NCBI GenBank assembly: GCA_035771165.1
Contig: JAWNZC010000470.1
Span: 3,634,501-3,698,500, forward strand
Length of the DNA stretch: 64,000 nt
Source of the DNA: Paragorgia papillata
Taxonomy: Eukaryota > Cnidaria > Anthozoa > Scleralcyonacea > Coralliidae
Direction: 5' to 3'
Shown here: positions 35,101-46,181 of the stretch, one piece after another
How the letters are laid out: every line of letters starts with the position of its first letter
Position numbering within the stretch: position 1 is the stretch's first letter
Notes under the pieces: model-generated
The model's input: only the letters and a program-made list of their open reading frames with translations
Databases searched by the model: none
What the model was told of the DNA's origin: nothing
Position numbers and translations under genes: made by a program

Positions 35101-38100
35101 CGAAAAAGATGGTGGTGGTACATTTAACCACAATGCTTTGCAACCTCAAATCAGTTTAAACATTGTTTATCATACTAAGATGGATTAAGTAAGCAAGAAC
35201 TTCATTCTTACCAAAGTTGATCTTTTTAAAACTCTATCTTGCGATAATTCTGCAAGAAACAACATTTACTGCATGAAAAGGATTGTGGTAGGAAAGGAAG
35301 TGTACAAGTCGCCATTTTTTTCGGTACGGTCAATTGTAAAAAATATGTTTTGGCGGAGGTTTTGTTTTATACGCGGTACATAGGAAAGCGTTCCATTTTA
35401 TGCAAATTTTCTGCCACTTATTCCTCAAAAGAAATTGCACCTCGTTTGTTTGTTTTATTATTTCTTTACACCGAAAACAGACTTAAATTTCAGTGCGTTT
35501 TCACGGAGTTATTGCTCTTTGAAACTGGGAAATCAATTTTCAACACTTCTGGGTTTTGGGTTTTAGTAAGCGGGGTTTAGTCATCTGCGGCGCAGGTTAG
35601 GTCTTAGTCATAAACAATTGTTTTAATATTACAACCACTGATTCGTTTCTATGGGTATTCAAACAGCGATAACTCCGTGATAACGCACTCAAATTGTAGT
35701 AACTCAGTCTGTTTTTAGTTTTTCATATCGCATAGATTCATTTAAAGTCAAGAAATATTTTGTCGTATAGGCCCTTTAATTTACTGAATTCGCTAATTTT
35801 TTTGGCTTTTCAAAGTTTTTCAAATTTTTTTGGCATATAACGTTGTATAAAGGCCTGGCCAAACGCTTTCAACATTTCATTCAACATCGTTCAACATTGT
35901 TGAATTCAACCGTGATTCAACATGTTGAAAGCGTTTGATTCAACATGTTGAATGGTGTTGAATGATGTTGAACGCAATTTGAACATGTTCAAAATTTTCG
36001 TTCAACATGCGTTCAACAATGTTGAACGATGTCGCATGAAATGTTGAAAGCGTTTGACCAGGCCTTAACAATAGAGTTGATGTTCGTGGGCATAAATATG
36101 TTTTTGGCCTGACGCAGGCTCATTTTAGCCGCAGGTGAGGGTTAAAATTAGCTTTGAGAAGGGCCAAAAACATATTTATGCCCAAGAACGTCAACTGTAT
36201 TACTATTATAATAATTTTAGTGGGCATTTGGAAGAAAATCAAAGACAGCACAGTAAACAGTATCTTGAACAGTGCCACCATCCTGCCGGCGTGTACTATT
36301 TCATTGCAATAAATATTTACATAACGCATAACTTACATGTAACTTGGCAGAAAAACGCAACATTTGTCATCAAAACAATCTTTGCTCCAAAGTATTGACA
36401 AGAAAAGTATACAATTCCGTAAACAACAAACCAATAGTGATTTAGAACTGCTAAAACTGATAGGCTCAAATCATTTTAGCCCACTGAATTCTCTATTTTA
36501 GCCTGCAAAATACACCGCAATGCCCGATAAAATTACTAATATTTTCCAGTCATGCACCACATATGAGCATACAATCGAGTGTACAATCTTCTGTTGATGC
36601 AAAAACTTGTTATTTTTCTTTCAGATAACAAGTTCTCAAAACTTCTCCTTGTGGTCGATACCTCACACAATGCATATGTTTTTCCAAGTAATGATGATGC
36701 CCTCTCCTTGATTAAGTCGAAGGCGGAATCTATCTTTATTAACATTGCGAATCAAGCTACTGGAGAGTTGAAGGGATTTGTACTAAAAGCTGATTCAAAA
36801 CAGATGACGGTACAAGAGATGTGGAATATTAAATTACCACAATCAGAACATGTTATCGATCAGACTGGTAAGTGCATTTGAAGTAAACCATTTTGAATTC
36901 CGTAGTCTTAGACAGACGTGTACTGTACGACAAGTAGCCAGGATACTGTAAAGATTTTATTTTGTAAACCATTTTTGGTTCTGAACTGTATTTCGGTGGA
37001 AACCAACTCTATGACTATGGAAACATTGTTAGACTCTTGTCTACCCATCGCAATAACTGGCTCGCAACGAGTACTTGCATCCAAGGGTAACTTGACTTCA
37101 CCTGGATCAGGCTATAACCAATGATCTCTATAGATCAGTGGCTATGACATGTGTACTGTAAGTTTTATTTTTGCTCGTGTATATGATCTCAGGTTAGGAG
37201 GCAACCCGGGTTTGTGTTAAGGCCCCTAATTAAAAAGAACTCGCAGTGCTTGTTTTGGTCTTGATGGCTGAGAGCATTGAGGAACTTAAGGAGAAAGTGC
37301 TGCGGTGGAAAGAGTGCGTGGAGGCGAAAGGGTTGAAAGTGAACACTGGCAAAACAAAGGTGATCGTGTCAGGGGAGAATTGTGGTGATGTTGAAAGGCT
37401 GGGGAAGTTGCCATGTACTGTATGTGGAAAGGGTACTGGGAATAATTTTATTCGATGTACGGGTTGCAGTGGATGGGTACGGGTTGCAGTGGATGGGTAC
37501 ACAAGTGGTGCTCAGGTGTGAAGGGCTCGCTGGCTAGAGTTGAGGATACGTTTGTATGCAAGGTGTGTGAAAGAGCAGGTGATGGGGAGGATAGTGATGT
37601 AGATGAGAGCATGGATCTGGGAAATGGAGTACATTTAGAGAATGTTAGAAAGTTTTGTTACCTGGGGGATATGCTGAATGGGGTGGAGGAGCGAATTCGG
37701 CTTCTGTGGCGAGGGTGCGTTGTGCGTGGGGGAAGTTTAAAGAGTTGTCTGGGATCTTGACAAGGAAGAAAGTGTCATTAAAGCTAAAGGGGAACCTGTA
37801 TGGAAGTGTATGGAAGTGAGACATGGGCCATGACTGCAGAGCAGAGGGGGAGATTGGAGCGGACAGAGATGTGGATGGTGCGATGGATGTGTGGTGTATC
37901 GCTAAAGGATAGAGTGCCGAGTGTGGAGCTGAGGGAAAGAATGGCGATTGAGTTGGTGTCTGATGTCATAAAGCGGAACCGGTTGAGATGGTTGGGATAT
38001 GTGCTGCGGAAAGACGATGGTGACTGGGTAAAGAAGAGCATGTCGCTCGAGGTGGAAGGTACAAGAGGACGAGGAAGGACGAGGATGACATGGAGTCAGG

Positions 38101-41100
38101 TGGTGGAAAGGGATATGAGAGAGTGTGGGTTGAAAAGGGAGGATGCTCCGGAGAGAGAGAAGTGGAGGAAACTGCTGTGGGGAGCCGCCGGCCAACCCCT
38201 GCGTAAGCGGGGAAAACGGCCGTAAAACGATTGTTGTTGTTTTTGTAGTGTTTGTTTTGTCACTGTGAGTTTCTTAATTAGATTCAAGTACTCACTTCAA
38301 GCCAGCTTCTGTGATTACTGCAAGAAAAGCTTCAGACTCTGTGCTGACCAGTGAGCTCTATATATAACTGGAGTGATATCTCCTGTTGACCTGTTCATTC
38401 ACCAGGCAAAGATTGAAGTCAGACTTGACCAGACCGCATAGAAGACTGGAACTATACGTACTTCAGGCCCATAAGGATCGCGGGCTCTGGGAACAAGATT
38501 GCCACAAAGATATATAGAGCTCACTGGTGCTGACATGCTCGCTCGTTTTGGTGAAACAAGATTTTTTCACTAATAATTGTTCCCTCTACTAGTTAGTTAG
38601 TTTGTTTGTTTGTTTGTTTGTTTGTTTGTTTGTTTGTTTGTTTGTTTGTTTGTTTGTTTGTTTGTGTTTTGTGTGTACATGTAGGTTAAAGCACCTAGCC
38701 CAAAGTTTATTAGCGATTTCCGCCCGAGGAATTTATGTTGCTAAGGGTCAGGTGCTTAAGTTATTTATAACATAACCAAGGAAGTTTCTAAAGAATTCAA
38801 TAAGAAAACAGCTTGTGACGAGTTATTTTGTTATTGCGAGGTTTATATAAGGTTGGGAGGTTTATAACCTGTATATAAAGCGCGGTACATAAAAAAACTT
38901 GAACATATTTTAATTTAAAATAATGTCTCCATGTTTGGTCACTTATAACTCCCCATTTCCCACCTCCTTCATAACTAATGACCAGCCCCTAAGAAAGCTA
39001 ATTGTTGGGTTTTCTTGTTTCGTAAATGGTTATTTTATAGAAAAATAGAAAACATTTTTCTCTTTCTTCCGAATTTTTACTCATGTTTATCTGCATACTA
39101 AGTATTATTTATCGGTTGAAAAGTGTGTAAACTTCTAGTACTGTAAGTTGGTGAACCAGTTGTACTGTAGCAATGCTCGGTTTATTTCCCCAAGATTTTC
39201 AAACCTGTAGCCTGAAGTTGTCGTAGTACATAGGCAGCGGCAAGTTGTCTAATTATGCTCTAACGCAACAGGTCAAAAGCTCAGCAATAAATATTACGTG
39301 GTGTTTCCACAAATTCTCACTTCTATTAACACAATTTGTCACCATGCAAACATTCAACAAGGTGTTTAAACATTCTTTGTTTATATTTCTATTAATCTAG
39401 TTTTCAAAAGATTGGCTGATCACGTGCATTCTCCAGGTCGTGTCTTGGGTGATCGCAGGGTTTTGTACAAGTACTTAAATCCTAATCTAATGGCTGTTTT
39501 CACTCGATCTCCATCGTATTCAAAACCTGCTGTGAACATTTTCCTTATTGACTCTGTCACAGGTAAGAGATGTTTTGGGAGACGTAGAAAGACTTCTGGT
39601 TCGTTCGTTCGTTCGTTCGTTCGTTCGTTCGTTCGTTCGTTCGTTTGTTTGTTTGTTTGTTTGTTTGTTTGTTTGTTTGTTTGTTTGTTTGTTTGTTTGT
39701 TTGTTTGTTCATTCTCTTTTGACTTCTTAGGCAACATCATTTATCATGGCCGACATAGAAATGCGCAAGGACCTCTTCATGTTGTGCATTCTGAAAACTG
39801 GATTATCTACAAATATTACAATACCAAAGCAAGACGTCATGAGTTAGCTGTTCTTGAGCTGTACGAAGGATACAAGGAGCGGAACAGTACAGCTTTCTCG
39901 TCGCTTGATCCACCATTATCCCCTATGATCCTGCAGCAGTCGTACATTTTTCCTTTAAATGTTGAATCCATCACCACCACCATAACCACCGCAGGAATCA
40001 CGAAGAAGAACCTTTTGATTGGCGTTAGTCTGGGCTATATCTATGCCTTGCCCAAGATGTTTCTAGACCCACGAAGGAATTTAACGGATTCACCAAAGTT
40101 GAGAGAAGAGGGTTTGATGCCGTATATACCAGAGTTACCGTTGAGCACGAAGTCTTTTATTAATTACAACCAAACTGGTATGTATGTTTAAACTAAAACA
40201 AGGATGTTAGTTTTTTTATATTATCTGCAATTATAGATAAAGTTGTTTTTTTAAATATGTATAGGTAATCGCATGGGGCCGAGAAAATTAAACCTTATAA
40301 TTTTACGAGAACTCATGCGATTATGTGTTAATAATATAGCGGGCAAAATGATTCAAGAGCTATGTTATGTCCAGAAAATGTCGAAATACAGGTACACCTT
40401 ATCACGGTCAGTGCTCGGCAACATTCCAATTTTCCTCGCTCTATCGCTGTGCCTGTGACTTTCTTTTTGTAAACACAGGCAAAAGTTCGTAAATTTTCTA
40501 GTTTATTTACACTAATAGTTTACACTCCTTCAATAGTTTAATTTAGTTCAAAGTAAACAAAAATTAGTATTTTCAGGCCAAAAAATTTGTTGAAAAAAAA
40601 GTCAGATTTGTTGGAAAAAAGTCAGTCCTCTGAGGTTCGCTGTTGCTAAGTAACAAAGCGACCAATCACATGCAAGTACTGCTGATCAAGGAACCAATCA
40701 AGTGCAAGTAATTTTGCCCTGAATCACAAAAAAATGCCCTCTTCATTAGCCAATCATATTCAAGTAATTTTGCCCTCTATATTATCAACAGCTAAATTAT
40801 GTCTTTCACGGGTGGTGATCCGTAACAGTTTAAGTCGTCTTCTGGATCGTAAATAGAGTCCGACATTTAAAAAAAAAACAGGACCAAATTTCACAAGATT
40901 GCGGAGAATCGCTGAAAGGTCAAGTTCCCGTATGTAAACAAAAACACAAGCGCGCAATGTATCACCTGGATACTCATCCTTTAACAACTATGAATCCATT
41001 GTTTTACAAAACCTTTACGACTTCTTCTGCCTGTTTTGAAGTACCCATTCGCGCGTATTGGCAAGTCTTCAAAGGGCATGGATACTAGCTTTGCCCCTCT

Positions 41101-42035
41101 AATGGCGGCATTCAATTTTCCTCCTGGACTCAACATAGTAATGCCCCCTCTAGTCATATTATGATATACAGTGTGTATCAAAAAAATTCGAACCCTTAGA
41201 AAATGAATTAGCATTCTTTTCAAACAACCTATTGTAGTAGTTTGAAAGCCCTAAGCACTTCGCTGAACCCACAGATGCGTAAAACACACGGTCTTATACA
41301 CCTGGGAAAGTAAGATAACTTGAAGTGTATGCATGGTGAAAGTATTTAAAAGCTTTTTCGCTTCGTTTAACTTATGTGCTGATTAATTTATAACGCAGCG
41401 CTTTTAGGGCTTTCAAACTACTACAATAGGTTGTTTGAAAAGAATGCTAATTCATTTTCTAAGGGTTCGAATTTTTTTGATACACACTGTATATGATCAG
41501 GATTAGGGTTTGGATTAGGGTTAGGATTGGGATTAGGGCTGGGGTTTGGGTTAGGTTTATCGTCTTTACTGCTGATCACATATACTGAAGTCGTATTCTG
41601 CATTATGCAAATTACCCCCACCGTAAATACCCGACCTGGTTAATGTATATATACGTGTATACGTATATTGATTCACTTGCTGAGTATTGTTGGATAGTCT
41701 GACGTTGATTCAATGAATTGTATATGAAACATTTACTTTCTTTTCCTACCAGGTACGCCTGGTCTATCTGTTTTAATTTCTTTCATTTCAACATTTTAGT
41801 GAGCAACATTCAAGGCATCTATACGTCTCCTGCTGGTTTGGAATCTACTTGTCTTGTCTTTACTTATGGCTTGGATCTTTACTTCACTCGAGTTACTCCT
41901 TCGCGATTGTTTGATGTTTTAAAAGAAGATTTTGATTATTGGTTTATTTCTGTGACCCTGATTCTTTTGATTCTTGTCACTCTTATTTCTTCCAGGCTTG
42001 CTTCGGTGAAAGTGTTACGACAGATGTGGCACTAG
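32143..42035 (+). CDS. EMC1: ER membrane protein complex subunit 1
   Basis: Seven exons, 32143-33556, 33974-34186, 34685-34951, 36625-36867, 39401-39562, 39731-40177 and 41800-42035. All internal junctions are phase 1. Total 2982 nt, 993 residues, the same length as the human protein. EMC1 is the large luminal scaffold of the EMC insertase, which places tail-anchored and multipass proteins in the ER membrane. Residues 1-26 form a signal peptide. The lumenal propeller starts GLYEDQIGLFDWKKSFVGK and includes LNSRTGHLLWRR and the PATGNLIWEANV repeat. The conserved C-terminal third has GDRRVLYKYLNPN, GPLHVVHSENWIIY, QQSYIFP, FINYNQT, GIYTSPAGLESTCLV and FDVLKEDFDYWF. A single TM helix spans about 961-980, followed by a short cytosolic tail. 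The ATG at 32143 starts exactly before the signal peptide. The first exon is unusually long (1.4 kb). Confidence 0.96.
35089..35337. repeat. MITE family 'E', copy 2 (EMC1 intron)
   Basis: AATTGATGGTACCGAAAAAG at the left, GTCGCCATTTTTTTCGGTAC then GGTCAATT at the right, and the inner CAAGAACTTCATTCTTACCA matches copy 1 at 23685-23930. It lies in the EMC1 intron between 34951 and 36625. Confidence 0.75.
35851..36065. mobile_element. PIF/Harbinger-like MITE, TTCAACA-rich, TAA target duplication
   Basis: Ends AGGCCTGGCCAAACGCTTTC and GAAAGCGTTTGACCAGGCCT, flanked by TAA on both sides (35848-35850, 36066-36068). The interior is about a dozen copies of GTTCAACA / TGTTGAAC in both orientations, so it is self-complementary throughout. 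It lies in an EMC1 intron. Confidence 0.8.
37240..38228 (+). pseudogene. LINE reverse-transcriptase tail with PHD-like zinc finger, broken
   Basis: In three frames: (1) from 37246, SIEELKEKVLRWKECVEAKG then LKVNTGKTKVIV, the RT thumb start; (2) a C4HC3 PHD-like finger, LPCTVCGKG, IRCTGCSGWVHKWCSG, FVCKVC; (3) from 37800, YGSETWAMTAEQ, RMIRWMCGV-type WMVRWMCGVSLKDR, RLRWLGYVLRKDDGDWVKK, GRGRTRMTW, ending KRGKRP at 38225. A 20-bp tandem duplication (GGGTTGCAGTGGATGGGTAC twice, about 37462-37501) shifts the frame inside the zinc finger. Another shift lies near 37680-37690, so the copy is dead and 5'-truncated. It ends in a TTGTTGTTGTT tail. It lies in the EMC1 intron between 36867 and 39401, same strand as the gene. 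Confidence 0.85.
38343..38530. repeat. Inverted repeat downstream of the LINE
   Basis: CTGACCAGTGAGCTCTATAT and ATATAGAGCTCACTGGTGCT form the arms, about 188 bp overall. It contains AAGGATCGCGGGCTCTGGGA, also present at 33827-33846 in modified form, so both may derive from one repeat. Confidence 0.55.
38592..38665 (+). repeat. (TTTG)n microsatellite
   Basis: About 17 TTTG units in an EMC1 intron. Confidence 0.9.
39600..39710 (+). repeat. Compound (TTCG)n(TTTG)n microsatellite
   Basis: About 11 TTCG units run directly into about 17 TTTG units. It sits in the short EMC1 intron 39563-39730, only 38 bases from the donor and 20 bases from the acceptor. The intron is readable through in one frame, giving a long FV(R/C)SF-type artefact. 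Confidence 0.95.
41167..41491. mobile_element. Mariner-like MITE
   Basis: TA-bounded termini TACAGTGTGTATCAAAAAAA and TTTTTTGATACACACTGTA. The arms continue for at least 70 bp through TTCGAACCCTTAGAAAATGA and CAAACAACCTATTGTAGTAG. No transposase remains. It lies in the last EMC1 intron. A degenerate TTAGGG-like stretch follows at 41500-41560. Confidence 0.8.
41500..41560 (+). repeat. Degenerate TTAGGG/TTTGGG tract
   Basis: GGATTAGGGTTTGGATTAGG then GTTAGGATTGGGATTAGGGC and GTTTGGGTTAGG: variant telomere-like hexamers inside the last EMC1 intron. It is too degenerate for a functional telomere. Confidence 0.6.
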
Positions 42036-42119
42036 GTTGTACAAGTCTTTAAAATATGTCACGATGCCTATTTACTACAAGACAATCCGTAACTATCTAG
42101 TCTATCTAGTTTATTTGAC

Positions 42120-42125
42120 AATAAA
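42120..42125 (+). terminator. EMC1 polyadenylation signal
   Basis: AATAAA 85 bases after the EMC1 stop (TAG 42033-42035). Confidence 0.6.
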
Positions 42126-42778
42126 GCCAATTGGGGCGAGAATAATACGACACAACTCGCATAGGACGCGCCATGATAAACAAGACACAAAATGACCCAT
42201 TTATATCACTTAAAGCGTTTTTATTCTCGTATAAATAGCTCGTTGTTTCCGTCCGAATGAGGGCAATGTGCTCTGAAAAGCAACAATGTTACTCCGCTTG
42301 TTATACTAACTGCGCGTCTTTTTCTTTTGTATATCGTCCTTGTTTTAAAGCACTATTTGTCGAGCAATTAACGCGAGTAGAGTAAGATATTTCAAAATGT
42401 TTGCTATTTTTCAAAAGGTTGAAGGTGGTGTGCCGAGTCCAAGAGTAACTGCAAAAAAGAAGAAGAAAAAGTTACTTTTAAATAAAAAGTTCTTGAAGTC
42501 CTTGAATATAATCTTTAGAATTATAAAATAGGTTTGGGTGACCATTGAAAGAATGCAACATATTTCTGAGATTCGAATTCACTTCAAGAGTTTGAAATGG
42601 TTCAGTAATATAAAAATCCGAATTCCGATTGTACACAACAAACGCAAACTACAGGCATAGTCTCCAAGAATAACTTATTCTTTCACTGTATGCAATTAGT
42701 TACTTTTCTTTCTACGTTTTGAGCCAATTAAATATTGAGCGAAACACTGACGTTTAGAGTAAAATGTATTTTGATCAT

Positions 42779-43640
42779 AGATAATGCAGGGGAACTGGAT
42801 AGGAAACTTACGAAACCGGAAACGATGTTTGCAAACTTGCTATGGTAAATATACACTTATAAGCAGCTATAAATTCACCTAACGGGTGGTCCCACATGCC
42901 TAAGATCAGACACTGCTGAACTTAAGTGATATTACACTTTAGTATAAATACGCAGGTGATTATAGAAAATCTCGCGCGCTGATTGGTCGAGCTACTTCGG
43001 ACTAATTCTCGATAATCACCTACAGCGTTTATTCAAAATGGCCGCCAGCCAATTTGTCAATGCGACAGACGGGGAAATTAACAATTTTAAAGAAAATGCT
43101 GTTCCTAAAGTACGAAAATGTCTATTTATACTAAAACAATTATTCGCCTCAGGCTCAGCAATAGCTGATCCTGGCCATGTGGGACCACCCGGGAGCACGA
43201 GTGGGAGCACGAGTGGCGTGTGCTGTTAGGGCGCTGCCTCTCACCGCTGTATAGTTAAGCCCAGTTGGACGGGGTTAGTACTTGGATGGGTGACCGTCTG
43301 GGAATAACCCCGTTCTCGAACTTGAACTTCATGTGAGTTGAGTTTAGTTGGTCTCTCCTGTGCTTCGAGGGTTTTTCGCAGGGTTCTGCGGTTTTCCTCC
43401 CTCAGTAAAATCAACACGTGAGGTCTTAGCTTATGTCGTGCACTTTTAACATGAGCCTCTGGCTCGGATGATTGGGCGACCACATCCTGTGCTTACGACG
43501 TTAAATAAATCATTACTCATTACCCGTTCGGTGCATTAGCCGGTTATAAGTGTATAATTACCATAGCAAGTTGTGCAAACATCGTTTCCGGTTTCGTAAC
43601 ATCGTTTTAAGTTTCCTATCCAGTTCCTCTTCCATTATCC
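42779..43640. mobile_element. Nested inverted-repeat element interrupted by a SINE
   Basis: Outer arms: GGGGAACTGGATAGGAAACT, CGAAACCGGAAACGATGTTT and GCTATGGTAAATATACACTT at the left; AAGTGTATAATTACCATAGC, AAACATCGTTTCCGGTTTCG and AGTTTCCTATCCAGTTCCTC at the right. A second arm pair is inside: GGGTGGTCCCACATG (about 42884) and CATGTGGGACCACCC (about 43176). Innermost is GGTGATTATAGAAAATCTCG against CGATAATCACC. A 5S-derived SINE separates the second and outer right arms. Confidence 0.75.
43203..43525 (+). mobile_element. SINE with 5S rRNA-derived head
   Basis: GTTAGTACTTGGATGGGTGA then CCGTCTGGGAATA, at about 43266-43300, is the box-C promoter region of 5S rRNA. It is preceded by a diverged 5S-like 5' half (GTATAGTTAAGCCCAGTTGG). 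The body carries GGGTTTTTCGCAGGGTTCTG then CGGTTTTCCTCCCTC and ends GACGTTAAATAAATCATTAC then TCATTACCC, a short simple tail. This matches the layout of SINE3-type elements. It is not a 5S gene, since the 3' part of 5S is replaced. Confidence 0.75.
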
Positions 43641-44011
43641 TTGTTTTGATGACAGCTAGATTTTGGCTCACAACGCCAGTATTTTGTTCTCTAACATTTC
43701 AGCAGTTACTATCTTAAAACATTTTCATATACTGTAACACACTGCCCATGCGCAGTACTTACTTTTATTTATTTTAAAATGTTATTTGGATGCAGATTTG
43801 GATGTTAAAATATGTAAACTGTTCGTCACGTGATATAACACCATTAATCGATTTCAGAAATAAATTTAATTTCTTTCTTTCTTTGTCGTGACTATTGACA
43901 TGTGTGAAAAAAAGCTGATATGTTTAATATACTATCGTCCAATACAATTGGTAAAGGTTGGCGAGAGTTCTTTGTAGGTTTGGACCACTGATCTCGAAAT
44001 AATACTGATAT

Positions 44012-44345
44012 AGATTTAGGTAGGGGAGAATAGGACAACTACAATTGGATAGAGCTCGACGCTGGCTTTCTAATCATATGTTACACGACCCATATCGAAA
44101 TACTTTTAAAATTTTACTATTTTCGGTTAGGGTTAGGCTAGGGTTAGGGTTAGGGTTAGACTGGTTAGGGTTACATTGGGTTTTTGGGCTATAGATTTAG
44201 GTAGGGTTCGAATTGGAGAATAGGACAACTACCATTGGATAGAGCTCGACGCGGGCTTTCGAATGATATGTTACACGACCAATATCGAAATACTTTTAAA
44301 ATTTTACTATTTTTGGTTAGGGTTAGACTAGGGTTTTGTTAGAGT
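44012..44345 (+). repeat. Tandem ~185-bp unit with interstitial TTAGGG repeats
   Basis: Two units share GAGAATAGGACAACTAC(A/C)A, GGATAGAGCTCGACGC.GGCT, CGAAATACTTTTAAAATTTT and then a GGTTAGGG tract (44114-44170, with intact runs, and 44312-44340). Unit one has at least six GGTTAGGG-type hexamers. It looks like a subtelomere-type satellite fragment stranded between EMC1 and the creatine kinase gene. Confidence 0.8.
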
Positions 44346-44663
44346 TAGATATTTTTCTTAAACTCGTTAGGCATTAGGAAATTTCAAAAGAAATAAGTTT
44401 TAATAGAGTATGTGACTGGGACGCAATCCGAGTGGGATTTGTCGATTGCTGTAGATTGGGATATGGGATCTTTCTCTTCTCGACCCTTTTTTGACGAGTT
44501 CATGTATTTTCAGGTTACGTCTCAATGGATGTGAATTACATATTTCCCCACACCTGTACATTCAGCACGTTTAGGCAGAAAGTCTACCTTGTTATAGCTC
44601 CAAGACTAATAAAACACGATACATCGCTAGCGATGTACACTTGTTTCTGAATTTACACTTATT

Positions 44664-44945
44664 AGGCCCATTTATAAACGGGAGAAAATCGGTCGCGAGT
44701 TAATTAAAACGCCTCCTATTTAATTCACGAACACATTTGTATATAGGCTCGTATAAATGGTCAATTTGTCCGTGACCAAAGAAAGTCGCGACTAAAATAA
44801 GAACAGCCTGAACAGGGTTGAAAGCTAGTCCAAAATAAGTCGCGACTTACTAGAAATTGACCGTTTATACGAGTGTGTTCGTGATTTAAATAGGACGCGT
44901 CTTAACAGTAAGTCGCGACTTATTTTCTCCGTTTAGATGGCCCTA
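44664..44945. mobile_element. PIF/Harbinger-like MITE
   Basis: AGGCCCATTTATAAACGGGA at the left against TCCGTTTAGATGGCCCT at the right. Subterminal GCGAGTTAATTAAAACGCCT and AAATAGGACGCGTCTTAACA are mirrored, and GTCGCGACTTA units occur several times. Same design as 27245 and 35851. Intergenic. Confidence 0.6.
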
Positions 44946-45399
44946 CTGTGTTTGTGCTTTAGTAAATTTTGAATGTAATTTATTATTATGTAGTTTTTAA
45001 TATATATTTTTAGTTTTTAATATAACTTTTCCTTATTAAAAGATGCTGCAAAATTTCAAATGGTTAACAAACTGTGTATGGTATGTATGTTTATATCATT
45101 TTTTGTGTATTTGATTTACTTAACTAACTTGTGTACCTTTAGTACCTTTTAGTAGATTAAGTTCTTCCAGATTATTTCAACAAACATAACCATTGTTTCT
45201 GTGGGAAATAAAACTGAGGTAAAACTAATCCTCCACTCCTCGGTTCCCCATGTTGTTTACTGCCTGACCGCGCAGGTCCTGGCACCCAATTCTCTACCCG
45301 CTATTTATCGACGAATAGATAACGAGTAGAGTAAAGTATCCAATCAGATTGCAGCATTTGCAATAGCATACTAGTAATTAGTTGGCTACTAATTGTTTT

Positions 45400-45735
45400 T
45401 ATCGGGGTTAAATTAGGAGGGTGGGAAAAGGCCCTGATCTGACATCGGCTGGTCACAGTCAGCACACAGAAGTACTGGGTGCAATAAATTAGCAATTTAA
45501 TTTAGTATGCAAAATCATTCTGAGTAATGGCGTTTCCGTGGGAGAATTTCATTGTAATGGGCGGTCTAGCCTCATCGGTCCTTTGGTGGTTCCGTTGAAG
45601 CTATTTGATCAAAACTGAGGAATGTTTAAGAACAGCAATCAACCAATGAAAATGCAGATTCCACCAGCCGATGCCAGGGCCTTTTCCCGCCCTCCTTATT
45701 TCAGGAAGGCCCTGGGAACGAGATTGGGAAAAGCA
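45400..45735. repeat. Inverted repeat with GGAAAAGGCCCTG arms
   Basis: GGAGGGTGGGAAAAGGCCCT then GACATCGGCTGG at the left; CCAGCCGATGCCAGGGCCTT then TTCCCGCCCTCC at the right. Intergenic, upstream of the creatine kinase gene; no coding sequence. Confidence 0.65.
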
Positions 45736-46029
45736 GAATACAGATTGGCAAAACTGCTTTAAGTAAAATTTGTGTTCACTAATGATTATATTTCGTCTGA
45801 AGCAAAATTTAATAGATTTAAATAAAGATATATACAACATATATTTTGCGTTAATAGAAGTGCAATTTTAAACGTAACCTTATCTAGGTTTAGACTAGCC
45901 TACGTCATAGCCTGTGTTGTGTTTTGCCTTTAAATAATGGCCGCCCCAAAGCAAAATGGCGCCAGTCGGTTCTTCTGTCTTACGTTGTTCTACGTCATAA
46001 ATACCATGCGTGTGGCGTTATTAGCAAAC

Positions 46030-46181
46030 GTAACAAATTAGCCTAATCAATTAACTAATAATTTGGTTCGAGAACTACAAAATTTCTTTCGCTAATGAAC
46101 CTAATTAATTTTACCTAATTAACGTACGAGGAGAAGTTTGATCTGAGAATTCTCATAAACTCTTCTTTTGAAAAGTGAGCA
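46030..46181 (+). promoter_or_regulatory. Upstream region of mtCK exon 1, duplicated at 49425-49572
   Basis: Blocks AACTAATAAT, GAACCTAATTAATTTTACCT-like sequence and GAGAATTCTCATAAA, plus AAAAGTGAGCAATGG directly before the ATG, recur in order upstream of the second first-exon copy. The duplicated segment therefore includes the 5' UTR and probably the proximal promoter. CGTACGTAATT-type AT-rich sequence without a clear TATA box. Confidence 0.55.

Noticed and set aside
43203..43525. 5S rRNA gene
   Set aside because: Only the internal promoter half matches 5S; the 3' part is replaced by SINE body and tail.
44114..44170. True telomere or chromosome end
   Set aside because: The TTAGGG tract is short, interrupted, internal to a tandem unit, and genes continue on both sides.
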